Positions 9,703-20,725 of a stretch of 64,000 nt of DNA are shown here, in pieces. This DNA is from Reticulascus tulasneorum (taxonomy: Eukaryota; Ascomycota; Sordariomycetes; Glomerellales; Reticulascaceae): positions 124,001 to 188,000 of the forward strand of contig LSAX01000007.1 in NCBI GenBank assembly GCA_001557505.1, read 5' to 3'. Under the pieces are notes generated by a model. That model was not told the DNA's origin, searched no databases, and was given only the letters and a program-made list of their open reading frames with translations. Every line of letters begins with the position of its first letter. Position 1 is the stretch's first letter. A program made the translations under genes and the position numbers.

Positions 9703-12565
9703 ATATCTACGGGAGTACGACGCTTGCCATCTCTTGTTGTCCAAGATAGGGTCGGGATTGACCAGCCTCCGAGGTTGCTGATCTGTTGTTGATTTGTTGC
9801 TGGGAAACACGATTGATGGCGTAGTGGAGAAGGTCTCTTAGTAGAAGAGTAGGAGCGGGTTCATCAGAGCAAGGCTGAGTGATAAGCTGTCAATGCTAAT
9901 CTTTTGGAACTATGTAGCAGACTAGACAGTGGCCTAAGGGTTCCATTTTAGGCAGTTGCTGTGGTCGATGGAATCTTATACAGCAGTGGTCCGCAGAAAT
10001 ATGAGCTGGTTAGCTACCAGCGTACTAATGACTGAATCTGTTATTCGTTCTCTTGGTCTCCAGCCTCTGTCCTGCTCAAATCTCATAGCCTGTCTATTAG
10101 ATCTTAGGCAAGCAAATCACTCTTTTAGGCAGCTTGAGAAATAACTAAAAAAATATTACGATATACTAATATCCTTCTCTCTTTGAGGCGACTTGGACGA
10201 GGTCGACTCGAGGGGACATTATGTGCAAATGGACGTGTTCAAATTATTTGGTTTAGTCCAATCTATTACAAGTCGTAACTACGGCTACTCAAAACCCTAA
10301 CCCACGCGCTAATTCCGCTCTTCCACTCGCCCTCGTTAATTTCCAGCAGCTGTTTAAACACATGTCGTACTTGACAGCCTTGTATCGTCGAGAAACCCAG
10401 ACGACTTTCCAGTCGACATATCCTGAAGGACATGATTCCAGCTTCCAATTTCCTCTTGTCGGGTATACCGAGCTAGTTATCCCTACTAGCCTTCGGTACT
10501 TCGCTCCCCCTTCCCTCCCTCTTAATCCCCTAGATCCAATTGGTCTCATTAATCGTAGAAACGATCTACCTTCCTTTGCTTTTATTCCCAACCGGCCGGG
10601 ATGGGCAGTAGTGGTGGTGACGTTATGAACCCGCATTGTGGCGATAACGATTTGCTCTTCTTTTTCTCATCAAATCGAATAACCCTAGTATCTTAGGCTC
10701 ACATGTGCAGACAACGAAAGGGACACAATAAATGCAATAAATGCCTCTGCGTTCACAACTACTTCTTGTCTCCATGGCGAGATATGAAGCAGCTACCGTG
10801 GCTTGATTCAACTCTTGCTCCGATGATGATTGATGTCATGTCTTTGACGGAATCTTTTGATGTACGGAAGTGTGTGGCATGGCTAGCAAATTTTGCACCT
10901 AGAGCCATGTCATTCTTAATCTGGTCTTTGGTCGCTTTACAAGTGTAGTACGACGATGCACCAAGGCGAGCTTACTGTAAAGTTTTCCTTACAATCCTTG
11001 TCGTACCCTACCTCAACGGCTCCCGGAGCCATATACATAACAGACCACCACTTTCTGCATACGCAGCACTGAGCTTTGCCACGCAGGTTTTCATGGCGGC
11101 CTTGCTGATTAAGTATTGACCGGTGACGTCTACTGCATACTTCGTTATAAGATCGTTATTAGCCTACCGTGATTTGAGTGCGACGATCGGGAGATCGCCC
11201 TTCAGGAAGACATAATTAGAGCAGATCTTCCAAGCTTCATATCATTCATACTTCGTTCTGGGATATGGAAATGCGCAAAACCATTATATTTTTGTTATAT
11301 GTTTCTTCCTTCCAAACGGGTGAATTGTTCAGGGGAGCTGGGGATGAGGAGTGGAGGAGAGTGGTCACGATGGAGGTGAGATGTGTGCTCTTCGTATGCA
11401 GCCTTACCAGTGGAGCAGGGCGATAGGGGTGACTTGTTGACGGCACAAAGCTACAACAAAATTCAGGTTCAGCTTCCGCATTTCAGTTTTGAATTATTTC
11501 CAGTACAAATCGCTGCGGGGCTTATGCACAGTGTGTAAATTAGTTTGCTCGAGTAGTAATGTCATCACACGCTTAACAGGAGCCCATTTGATCCTCAGAC
11601 ATGACTCATCAGGGGGCCCTACATACCTCTGGCATCTTTCCCCTATTTGTGGGCCATGTCAGCCAATTTTGGCTTATGCTTGACGTCTACAGCATGTAGC
11701 CGTGGAATTAAAAGTGGTTTGCAGAGGCTTACTAGCAAGGTCACATGAATGACCACGAGCCTGCGGTGAAGCTTCAGTTTCCTTTGTTCCAAACAGCCAA
11801 CTGTTTTCTAACTCGGTAGGCATATTCTATCAAACACCTCCTAGGCAGGTCATTTAAGTTAGCTTCTAGAACCAATTAGCCCCTTTTTCTTGGATCAAGC
11901 AACCCGCAGGCGTGCGAAAAAGATCACCTGGCTGCTTCTCGCCAACGCTATCTACCAGCGCCACCTCCAATGCTTCACTGCCAGCCTTACCTGCAAGTGC
12001 AATGGACCTTACCTGCAAGTGCAATGGAATTCTCCCACAATCCGCGCAATTGAGCCTTCCTGCTCCAGCCCGGCTCTCGGGCAACCGGTTCTGAGACGCT
12101 TATGCCATTCTCATCTCCTAGGAGCCACGGTCAACGGTGCCTTTGAGTTCCCAGGGTGTGAAATTGCATTCGCAAGAGTTGTCAAGGCCAAAAACGAAAT
12201 GCTCAGCTCTTGGTAGTACTGTACATATTTAGTGGGGTGAGGCAGTGAGGAAAAAAATGACATTGCGAAAATGGCTGATGATCCCCGTGGTTAATTACTC
12301 TACAGTGCGTGTAGCACTTCTCACGAAATGCGTCCCGCGGATGTGCTCCTGGCACCCAGATTTCAGCTTTGCCCAATCAATGGGGTTTGTTCCTGAATCG
12401 TCCTGGCAGCGGATTTGAGCCTTTGCCAATCATCATGGATTATGTATCACCGCGGCCCTGAGCCAGCGCTCTTGAGCACGGAGTTCTCCGTGCCTTAAGA
12501 GTGGCAAGAGTGGATACCAAGATTTCGACACTGGCCAATCACGACCTAAGAGGTTTGTAAGAACC
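9703..12565. other. Gene-poor stretch, 2.9 kb
   Basis: No convincing gene. An open frame runs from about 10257 to 10628 on the plus strand, with an internal ATG at 10362, and has proline-rich, non-descript content. Other frames at 11866-12216 look random. It holds one perfect 22-bp tandem duplication, listed separately. Confidence 0.45.
11985..12028. repeat. Perfect 22-bp tandem duplication
   Basis: The 22-bp unit beginning CCTTACCTGCAAGTG occurs twice head to tail, at 11985-12006 and 12007-12028, without mismatch. It lies in gene-poor DNA. Confidence 0.9.
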
Positions 12566-15511
12566 ATGGAGCCTTGCCCACGAATTTCGCTGGCTACTTG
12601 TAGGCTCGAAGAGGCACACGAAATCCAACGTCTTCAACTTCGACACAAATCTCGACTTATCATGTCTTGCAACCAGCCAGCGGCAGAGAACTGGGAACAG
12701 TTCAAAGACATCATATACGCGCTATATATCAACGAAAGCCGCCCCCTCTTGGGGAAAAATAGCGTAGACGAACTAATGAGAGTCCGATTCAACTTTAAGA
12801 AAACGTAAGTGATTTCACAAAACAAACAGGAGTTTACGTGGGTTAATCAACTCCAGGAAAGCCAAATACGAGACCCGACTCAAGAAATGGGGGTTTAGAA
12901 AGAATGCCAACGGAACTGTTCCAGAAAATTGGAAGGTTGTCAACTACAAAGTCGACAAGGCGAAGAGGCTTGGAAAGGAGCCCCAAGTTTACCAAGATGG
13001 GAGACTAATCAAGCCCAAAATCCTGAAAAGACATGGCTTCCTAACGTCACTCGAAATGAGTGCCTTTGAACAAGGTGTGTTGTGTAGCTGGTCTAGATTT
13101 TTTACTATCTAGGGCAATATCAATAACATTACTATCTAGCGTCAACACCCCAAACCCCGCCCGGTTTCACTCTCATCATGCCATTGCCTAGTATCAGTCC
13201 GCCTATGATTGGCTATGAAACGGCCAATGAACAACTGTCCCCGTTAGCCAGCTCAGCGTTTCGAACGAGAACTCCGAAGGTCTCAGTGGCGGAAGCCACA
13301 CGTCTTACTCACAACACCCAGGTTTTCTCGCCAGGCCTGTTAGACTTGAGCATCATCCACGCGACTAGCTATTTCACAGGGCAAAGTCCAGCGCCTATCC
13401 AACTCGCAATCTCAATATCAGTCGAAAGCGCAACTCCCGTGCACAACATCCCTCAAGACCTATTAGCCTTGATGCCGCCATGTTTTATCGAGGGGACTTT
13501 CCAGGCAGAAACAGAGTACATGACAGAAGAGTCCATCATTACTCGATATAGACAGATGGATGAAGACCGTCTGAGAGAAGACCTAATGACGATGGAAATA
13601 CTCCACGGAAGGAACCACCCCAACACGCTGCGCACATTATTGGGGCTGGGTGAAGTGTTGACAGACCAAGGACGGTACAGATCTGCTGAAAGGATGATTC
13701 GAAGATCAGTGGACGTAAAAGAAATTAAGGCTGGCGGCAACAACAACGCAGTGCACCTGCTTGATGCCTTGGAACTTCTGAGTCACGTGCTTGGTCTTCA
13801 AGGGCTATATTCTCAGGTGGAGGAGTTCCAAAGGCGGGCAATCGAATCCAGAACGGCTCTGCATGGTCCTGAGCACCTTTATACGTTACGCAGCCTGCGG
13901 CGTCTAGCCAGCACGTACAAGAGTCAAGGCCGATGGAAGGAAGCCGAGAAGCTACAGAGCCGATCGATTGAGAGCTGCGTGAGAGTCTTCGGCCAAGAGC
14001 AGGCAGAGACGGTGCAGAGTATGCAAAATCTTGCGGAGATACTGAATCTCCAAGGGCAATGGGAGAAAGCCGAGAAGTTGATGTTGCAAGCAGTGAAAAT
14101 AAGCACCAGTGCATGGAGCAAGGAACACCCAGACACACTGAAGTGTATGGCCTGCTTGGCATCGACATATTCAAATCAAGGTCGGTGGAGCGATGCACAT
14201 TCGATGCAGATACAAGTGATGGAGACGAGAACAAATTTACTAGGCCCTCAGCATCCAGACACATTGAAGAGCAAACTTGACTTATCGGAGATCTATACTG
14301 CCCAAGGGCAATGGAATGATGCTAGCGAGCTGCAATTGCAAGCAATGATAGCAGGTACGCTGATACTAGGCAGTGAACATCCGGATATATTGGACAATGT
14401 GACTTATCTTGCAAGCACATACTACTATCAAGGACGATGGGACGAATCTGAAAGGCTGCTACTGCAAGCAACAGAGATGAATACGAGAGTTCGGGGCAAA
14501 GACCATCCCGAAACTCTGATTAGCATGGGCAACCTAGCGTCGACGTATAAGGACCAGGGCCGGTTGGAGGAAGCCGAGAAGCTAGAGGTGCAGGTGATGG
14601 AGATAAGCAAGATGAAGCTTGGGGCCGATCATCCCCATACGCTGACAATCATGAGCAACCTGGCGTCGACGTATAGGTACCAGGGCCGATTGGAGGAGGC
14701 CGAGAAGCTAGAGGTGCAAGTGATGGAGATAAGCAAGATGAAGCTTGGGGCCGATCATCCCCATACGCTGACAAGCATGAGCAACCTGGCGTCGACGTAT
14801 AGGTACCAGGGCCGATTGGAGGAGGCCGAGAAGCTAGAGGTGCAAGTGATGGAGATAAGCAAGATGAAGCTTGGGGCCGATCATCCCCATACGCTGACAA
14901 GCATGAGCAACCTAGCGTCGACGTATAGGGACCAGGGCCGATTGGAGGAGGCCGAGAAGCTAGAGGTGCAGGTGATGGAGACAAGAAAGACGAAGCTTGG
15001 GGCTAATCATCCCCATACGCTGATAAGCATGGGCAACCTTGCTTGCACTTGGCATTATCAAGGCCGGTTGGAGGAGGCCGAGAAGCTAGAGGTGCAAGTG
15101 ATAGAGACAAGCAAGATGAAGCTTGGGGCCGATCATCCCCATACGCTGATAAGCATGAGCAACCTGGCGTCGACGTATAGGGACCAGGGCCGATTGGAAG
15201 AGGCCGAGAAGCTAGAGGTGCAGGTGATGGAGAAGAGCAAGATAAAACTTGGGGCTGATCATCCTGATACTCTGATGAGCATGGTTAACCTTGCTTGCAC
15301 TTGGCATTGTCAAGGCCGCCTTAGAGATGCTCTAGTCTTGATGCAGCGTTGCTTCCGTCTTCGGCAGCAAGCACTGGGTCCAGATCATCCCCACACGATA
15401 TCTACACTTTCTGCCCTAGAGCAATGGCAACAAGCGAGCGAGAACCTACCCAATAACACAAGCGTCTTGGAAGAGGCCCAGGCGTCCAGGCAGGAGTGCA
15501 ACGATTTATAA
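12566..15511 (+). CDS. Clr5-domain protein with kinesin-light-chain-type TPR array, 3 exons (942 aa)
   Basis: Exons 12566-12804, 12857-13074 and 13140-15511; introns of 52 and 65 bp keep the frame. The ATG at 12566 has an ACCATGG context; another in-frame ATG is at 12662. The N-terminus is a Clr5 domain: WEQFKDIIYALY, then YETRLKKWGFRKN across the first junction. From about residue 350 the protein is a run of 42-residue TPR units with the A-x-H-P-x-T-L signature of kinesin-light-chain/TPR_12 repeats. The last six complete units are almost identical at the DNA level. There is no NB-ARC or NACHT domain, unlike full fungal NLRs. It is probably a scaffold or ligand-recognition protein related to fungal NLR repeat domains; the role is inferred. 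Confidence 0.85.
14531..15286 (+). repeat. Six 126-bp near-identical coding repeats (TPR units)
   Basis: The AAC codon of the repeated SNLAS or GNLAS segment recurs at 14531, 14657, 14783, 14909, 15035 and 15161, with a seventh at 15287: exactly 126 bases apart. Units differ at only a few bases, while upstream TPR units of the same gene are strongly diverged. This points to recent amplification or ongoing homogenisation. Confidence 0.95.
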
Positions 15512-16185
15512 TGTTATGTATTAGGGCTACAGCTTATATACTAAACAAGATTATCATTTGTAGCTGAATCAATCACAGAGCAATGCTGAGGCATGTCGTT
15601 GCCAGATCTTTAGATTACATCTCAGAATATCTGCCAAGTAGAATAAAGCCTGGCCCTTCTGAGATCCTTAAGCAAGGTGATCTGATGATTTGCGGCTGTC
15701 CGTAATGCAGTAACATTAGGCTGGTTAGCAGGTCGGCAGGCTTGGCAGGTTGTACGTATACAGCAAGACCCCAAAACGCCAGTGCATAAAACCGTCGAGA
15801 GTGATTGGTAATCGACGCAGGATTGAGATCAGCTATGGGACACAACGAAACGTAACATACCAATCAGATCGTATCCTGTCCCACGAGCATATCTCTGAGC
15901 GGGGAAACAGATAAACGCGCCGTTCAAAGGAAGCACGTCAGCTTAGGTCAGCCATGAGGGAGCGTCACCCCTGGCACAAGCCCCCGCAACGAAAGTGGTC
16001 TCTGCCTAAATAAAGCAAGCCGGCGAATAGGAGCCAAAGTTATGGTTCACTCCTGATAAGCGCCAGACTCTATGGGCCGAGTACTTAATTCGCGGTGTTC
16101 GCTGCGACTTCGCGCATGGTAGCTGGTGGTTCAGCTCTAGCTGAATCCCTCGAAAACACAAACTGTAACCCACGAAGCAGTAGCC
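15512..16185. other. Intergenic, 674 bp
   Basis: Nothing recognised; short open frames only. It contains the presumed promoter of the SnoaL-like gene. Confidence 0.5.
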
Positions 16186-16720
16186 ATGCCAAACCTGAAC
16201 GCTCCAGCCAATGTTCCCGCCGAGACCAAGGCCTTCTTCGAAGAAAACATTGTAGACTATTTCCTGGCATGGAAGAACAAGGACTTGGAGACCGGTCTTG
16301 CCTTCTTCGCAGAGGAGTCAAGATTCGACGACTACCGTAAGTTTTGCTTAGTCGAACAGCCTCTGCAAGGTTATAACTGCCGACTGTATGGACGCTTACC
16401 AGAGACCATATATAGACGCGGGATACCAGGGCAAGGATAGGGCGGGTGTCCGCCAGTGGTTGGAGATCGCCTTCTCCGTCTTGACAGATATCGAGTTCGA
16501 CATCATCTCCATCTCGGGAGATCGCCGGCACTATAAGGTAGAGTGCTTGATGTTCTGGACCTGGGCAGCGGATTTTGAAGAGTTTAAGAAGGGAGACAAG
16601 GCTGTTATGAAGGGTGTGTCTTCGCTAGACTTTAACGATGAGGGCAAGATCACGTGGCAGCGAGACTATTATATCCCACTCAAGGAGCAATTCTTGACCG
16701 ACTTGGGGAAGCTGACTTAG
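16186..16720 (+). CDS. SnoaL-like / NTF2-like protein, 2 exons (about 151 aa)
   Basis: Exon 1 from ATG 16186 encodes AETKAFFEENIVDYFLAWK and reaches RFDDY. Exon 2 encodes GYQGKDRAGVRQWLE, an acidic core, then ITWQRDYYIPLKEQF to the stop at 16718-16720. The only frame-consistent intron I find is 16337-16415 (GTAAGT to ATAG, 79 bp); the acceptor is less certain than the donor. Length and the W-x-x-x-D-Y-Y-P ending fit the SnoaL-like polyketide-cyclase/NTF2-like fold, small enzymes or ligand-binding proteins often found near natural-product genes. The substrate is unknown. A second, different NTF2-like gene lies at 32331. Confidence 0.7.
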
Positions 16721-18101
16721 GTCGGCACGCGAGAGCGGGAGGCTATGCAAAAGTATGCTGAAAGGTCGTTGTAGCAGGAAGCGAGGTTATCTAAGACAAT
16801 ACTCTATGTTAGCAATAAGAGGATTTGAAAAATCATTCTATTTTATGGTCATCGTCTCCTCCGCCGCCCCTAAGACATTTTGTTCGAGAGAGCTCCACAT
16901 ATGTACCGTTACGGAGGATTCGAGCCCATGGGCAGGGTAGTATGTATGGTATTTATATCCTAGGCCTGTCTTTTTCGGCCGCAGAATACAGGGGCTGAAT
17001 CGCAGTACCACTTAGCTCTAGGCTAGAACCTTGCAACGGTGATTCTGTTCTACGATCAACCTAGCGTTAGGGTCAGGAAGCACTATAGGCGGGGTGTTCG
17101 CCGTGTCAAGCTGGAAGTCAAGCATTGGCTTCCCTCTATGGAGGCATTAGAAGAGCAGGAATCGTCGGTAGCCCTGAATTCACTAGCTATAACTGGCCTA
17201 ATTGACCCAAAACTGATTTTTCCCAACCTTATTTCATATTCCTCTCATACAATTAACTCGTGCTAAAAGCAGGTATTGAACTTTTAGATGGACGCTTACG
17301 AAGAGGTTAAGCTTCTCCAAGCTAATTGCTTCTATTGCCATTAAAAGCTGCACTTTCATTTAGAAATCATTGATTTACCCTAAAATAACAGGTAACCGAG
17401 AAAGCCTGTTGTGTCTCGTGTCTCAACGATCATTACCTCCGCAGCCGTTGGTGGTTCCCCCTGCTGCGTGAGCAACTTTGTTGTTACTGAAGCAGCGGGC
17501 ACGAACCCAGATCCGAGTATTGTATGAAGCGTGCCACTCCATCCCATTTTCGTCGAGCTTGTCGAAATATTGAAACTTCCATGCAGTAATGCCGTGGCCA
17601 AAGCACCCCTTCGGATTTGGCACGATGGTTTGCTGGCCATAATCCCACGTCGCCCAGCCTCTCTCTAGTCTCTTTCTTGGCTTAGATACGCGGCTCGATT
17701 AGCTCCTAGAACGGTCTGTTACCGCAGCAGAGGCTGGACGTGAGTCGTCACTTCATCACGGTCATATATTGAAATCACTGGGCTTACTAAAAGATTATTT
17801 AACTAAGTTTCAGGAAAAGCTTCTTTCTAGAAGAGGATTATATTTTGTGGATGGCAAACTCTTTTTCCGTTGCCGGGCGGTCGACTGGCCAGAGAATCTT
17901 TACGATCAGGATAGAGTGACTGCATCCGACGATAGATATTTAGGTTAACTGCCGCAAGACGAAACCTGTAGATCCATAACACAAGGAACAAGATTTGGAG
18001 ACACCTTTGGGAGTCAATTTGACTCTGCATATCGGTGAAAAATGCTACGAAAGGCGAAACCCTGAAACACTTTTGCAAATATCCCGCCAACATTGTCAGG
18101 G
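16721..18101. other. Gene-poor stretch, 1.4 kb
   Basis: No complete gene. It contains the cysteine-bearing minus-strand open frame listed separately at 17423-17655 and AT-rich DNA either side. Confidence 0.45.
17423..17655 (-). pseudogene. Possible fragment of a small cysteine-containing protein
   Basis: A minus-strand frame without its own ATG reads YGQQTIVPNPKGCFGHG, then AWKFQYFDKLDENGMEWHAS and a C-x(n)-C tail ending near 17423. Aromatic and cysteine content look like coding sequence of a small secreted protein, but no start, signal peptide or flanking exon could be placed. It may be a relic or chance. Confidence 0.2.
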
Positions 18102-19995
18102 TCAACACCTTTGGCCCTGATCCCTCCGCAATCGTAATAGCAGGCCAGATGTCAACATGTTGGCATCAATATAACACAATTTATCCTCAATGTCCCAAAA
18201 CTCCTTTCTGACGACCAACAAGATGCGCAGCCCGTCGTTCACTGCCATTTCAGAGACTAGTCGTAAAAGCGACTTGACAAATTTCCACATCATTCCTCGT
18301 TTCTGGGCATCCTGACAGAGCTCTGGACGATCCACGATGATGTAAACTTGTTTTCCACAGCCCTTAATTAAATGTGCCATCGCGTCAATGTAACCATCTA
18401 CTCTGTTGACCAAGTCTTCACGATGCGGATTCCCCGGACAAGAGAGGCTCGACTCCATCGACTGCAGAGTGCCTCTTCTTCTCAGCATTTTCGGTCCGGC
18501 TACGAGCTGATCTAGTATCTTTGCCAGCACGGTCTGTGTAGTGTCATCAGTAGAGCAGAAGCACCAACAAACTAACTGTGCTTCCTCCCCGTCACCGTCT
18601 TTTGGTACCGATAGGAGGTGATCGATCAATTCCACCGCTGCAAGTGACAGCCACGATTGTGGGGTTGTTTGGAGAGATGGATGATTGCATCCATGCAGCA
18701 CAAGAAGTGATGATGGTGCTCCTTGCCACTTGAGATATTCTGACGAAGATTGAATGCCCCGTAAGGTCATAGATTCATATTCATCGCGAGTTGGCTCAAG
18801 GGCTAGGGCGCGGAGGAAATCTCGATAACTTGTAAGTTTCAGAACTGCATCAACGCGAGTATGAGGGCCAGGATGTTGCAGGCCAAGCTTTTCCATAAGT
18901 CGTCGCGCATCATCAATGTCCTTGATATTACGCATATCTAAGAATTGTTAACAACAAGCATCCACAGTGATACGCACACAACACCTTCTAATTCCTGCTT
19001 TAGTTTGGTCACCATCCCAATAAGCACTAGGTAAGAGTAAGCAAGTGGAAGCGGAAGCCGCTGGGGAGATTATTTTCTTACATTCATTCTGCCGAACTAC
19101 TTCATCAACTTTCGCCGACAGATCGGCGGCACGCTGGGCGAGAAGTGCCTCACATTTGATCCTGATACGATTGAACAAGGCGGCGATGTTGTCTGCGCTT
19201 TCCGAAAACTTGGCAGGCTTTCCGATGCTCTTCCCCACACGATCTACGCAATGCCAGTCAATCGTACCTCCGTATTTCAAGGACTGACTTGCCTACTCAC
19301 AGGCTCCTGAATTTTTGAAGTACTTAGTTGCCTCTCGTGAGAAGGTAATGACATCTATATACGCGCTGCCAATCCAATCTACGAGGATAGGATCGGTGTA
19401 AGCCTCGCTGTAGACTTTCAAGTCAGGGAGGCGGTCTGTAATCTGGGCAATTGCGGACAATATTGCTGTATCGCTTCCGCCCTTTAACTTTACAGTCTGA
19501 CCTAATGTCAATAATAGTTCGGGCGAGAAAGATTCGGAAAATATCACATACCACAAATAGAATCGTTAAAACCACTGCAGCAATACCTCCATATTGATTG
19601 TCGATCAACTTGGCGACTTCAACTACTGGTGAGAATGAGACAAGAAACCTATCGAAGGTTTTAAGGAAGTTCTGCAGCCAAGTTGAAACACGTTTCGCGC
19701 CATGTGATCTCTTCTGGTTCCAGGCCTCTTCATTATGCTCTAAATTCGACAACTGGTCTCCCACACAACTTCGCAGGTGCTCCAGATCCAGGGATTGAAG
19801 TCGGTGTTGAATATGCTCCTTGCTAGCATTCGGGTCCTTGAGAATGACTCTCAGTTCGAAAGCAACATCGGTGCTTAGATCTGGCTCATCTGGTATCAAG
19901 GTCGTCTTGAACCTGTTGCGGACCTTTTCAATGTCCGCGCGCGCCCTACAAATCCATTTGTCCCAGGCGGTCTCCTGAATCTGTTGTTGTGCCAT
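18102..19995 (-). CDS. DUF7708-type STAND-like protein, 5 exons (559 aa)
   Basis: Exons on the minus strand: 19995-19552, 19496-19301, 19243-19082, 19026-18985 and 18937-18102. The four introns (55, 57, 55 and 47 bp) all carry GT-AG ends and keep the frame; one contains the in-frame stop near 19293. The start is the ATG at 19995; the open frame above it has only a TTG. Residues about 60-220 resemble the N-terminal DUF7708-like domain of fungal STAND proteins (FLVSFSPVVEVAKL, then QYGGIAAVVLTILF). The C-terminal half has SSLLVLHG and KQVYIIVDRPELC, an ATPase-like layout, but no canonical Walker A motif is visible and there is no repeat domain after it. It may be a truncated NLR-like protein. 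It is divergent from the AAA gene at 20726. Confidence 0.75.
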
Positions 19996-20725
19996 TTGAT
20001 ATGCGTTGGATCGATACAACCTCTGTCAAAGGGCAAGCCTTTGGCCGGCCATCATCAGTATTTCTGTCGTCTTCCGACTCCTTGGCGAGAAGAAGAGGAT
20101 AAATTTGGACAGCGCGACTTGGGGTCATATTTGCCGCCGACGCTGGAGATACTGCGTGCATGAAGGAAGAAAACGAGAATGCGAGCTCGACCAATTACCT
20201 TTTGTCAGATATGATGCCATTTTAACAGCTTCGACAAGGCTGGCGGCTGGACGCCGAAATTGGAAACGGTGTGGCATCCATCTTGATCAGCTCACCAGAT
20301 TTGCTTCACTCTTCGCTCAGTAACTTGCCTTTTTGAAACGTTGGGTTACAAAACTGCCGTGGGGCAGCGGCAGTACCAAGTTGCAATCTCAGCCAACCGT
20401 TCTATCTCCTCGTTTCTATTAGCTGTCTCCTTGCCGCTTTTCCAATTGTGAAGACCGGTATTTGCCGAGTAGATGTATGTGGAACCTATCACCACCACCA
20501 CCACATAATGTGCGCGCTTATCTTAGGCTCCAACATTGTTGTGTGGAAGAACAGGGTTATAAAGAAGAAGGTGGACACTCCATGAACATCTGTAGGTGGA
20601 TAATCAGAAAGCATCATTGATTGCTTGAGCAGACCAGAATTTTCACCTTTCTCCAACACCAAAACTGCCGTTCATCGTGAACCTTTTATTCCGTCAAAGC
20701 AGATCTCCAAGGAGATACGTCAGCG
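19996..20725. promoter_or_regulatory. 730-bp divergent intergenic region
   Basis: Separates two divergently oriented genes, the DUF7708-type gene (minus) and the AAA gene (plus), so it should hold both promoters. A (CCA)n microsatellite lies near 20490. No specific site was identified. Confidence 0.5.

Noticed and set aside
19244..19300. In-frame stop in the STAND-like gene
   Set aside because: It lies in a 57-bp intron with good splice signals that keeps the frame.
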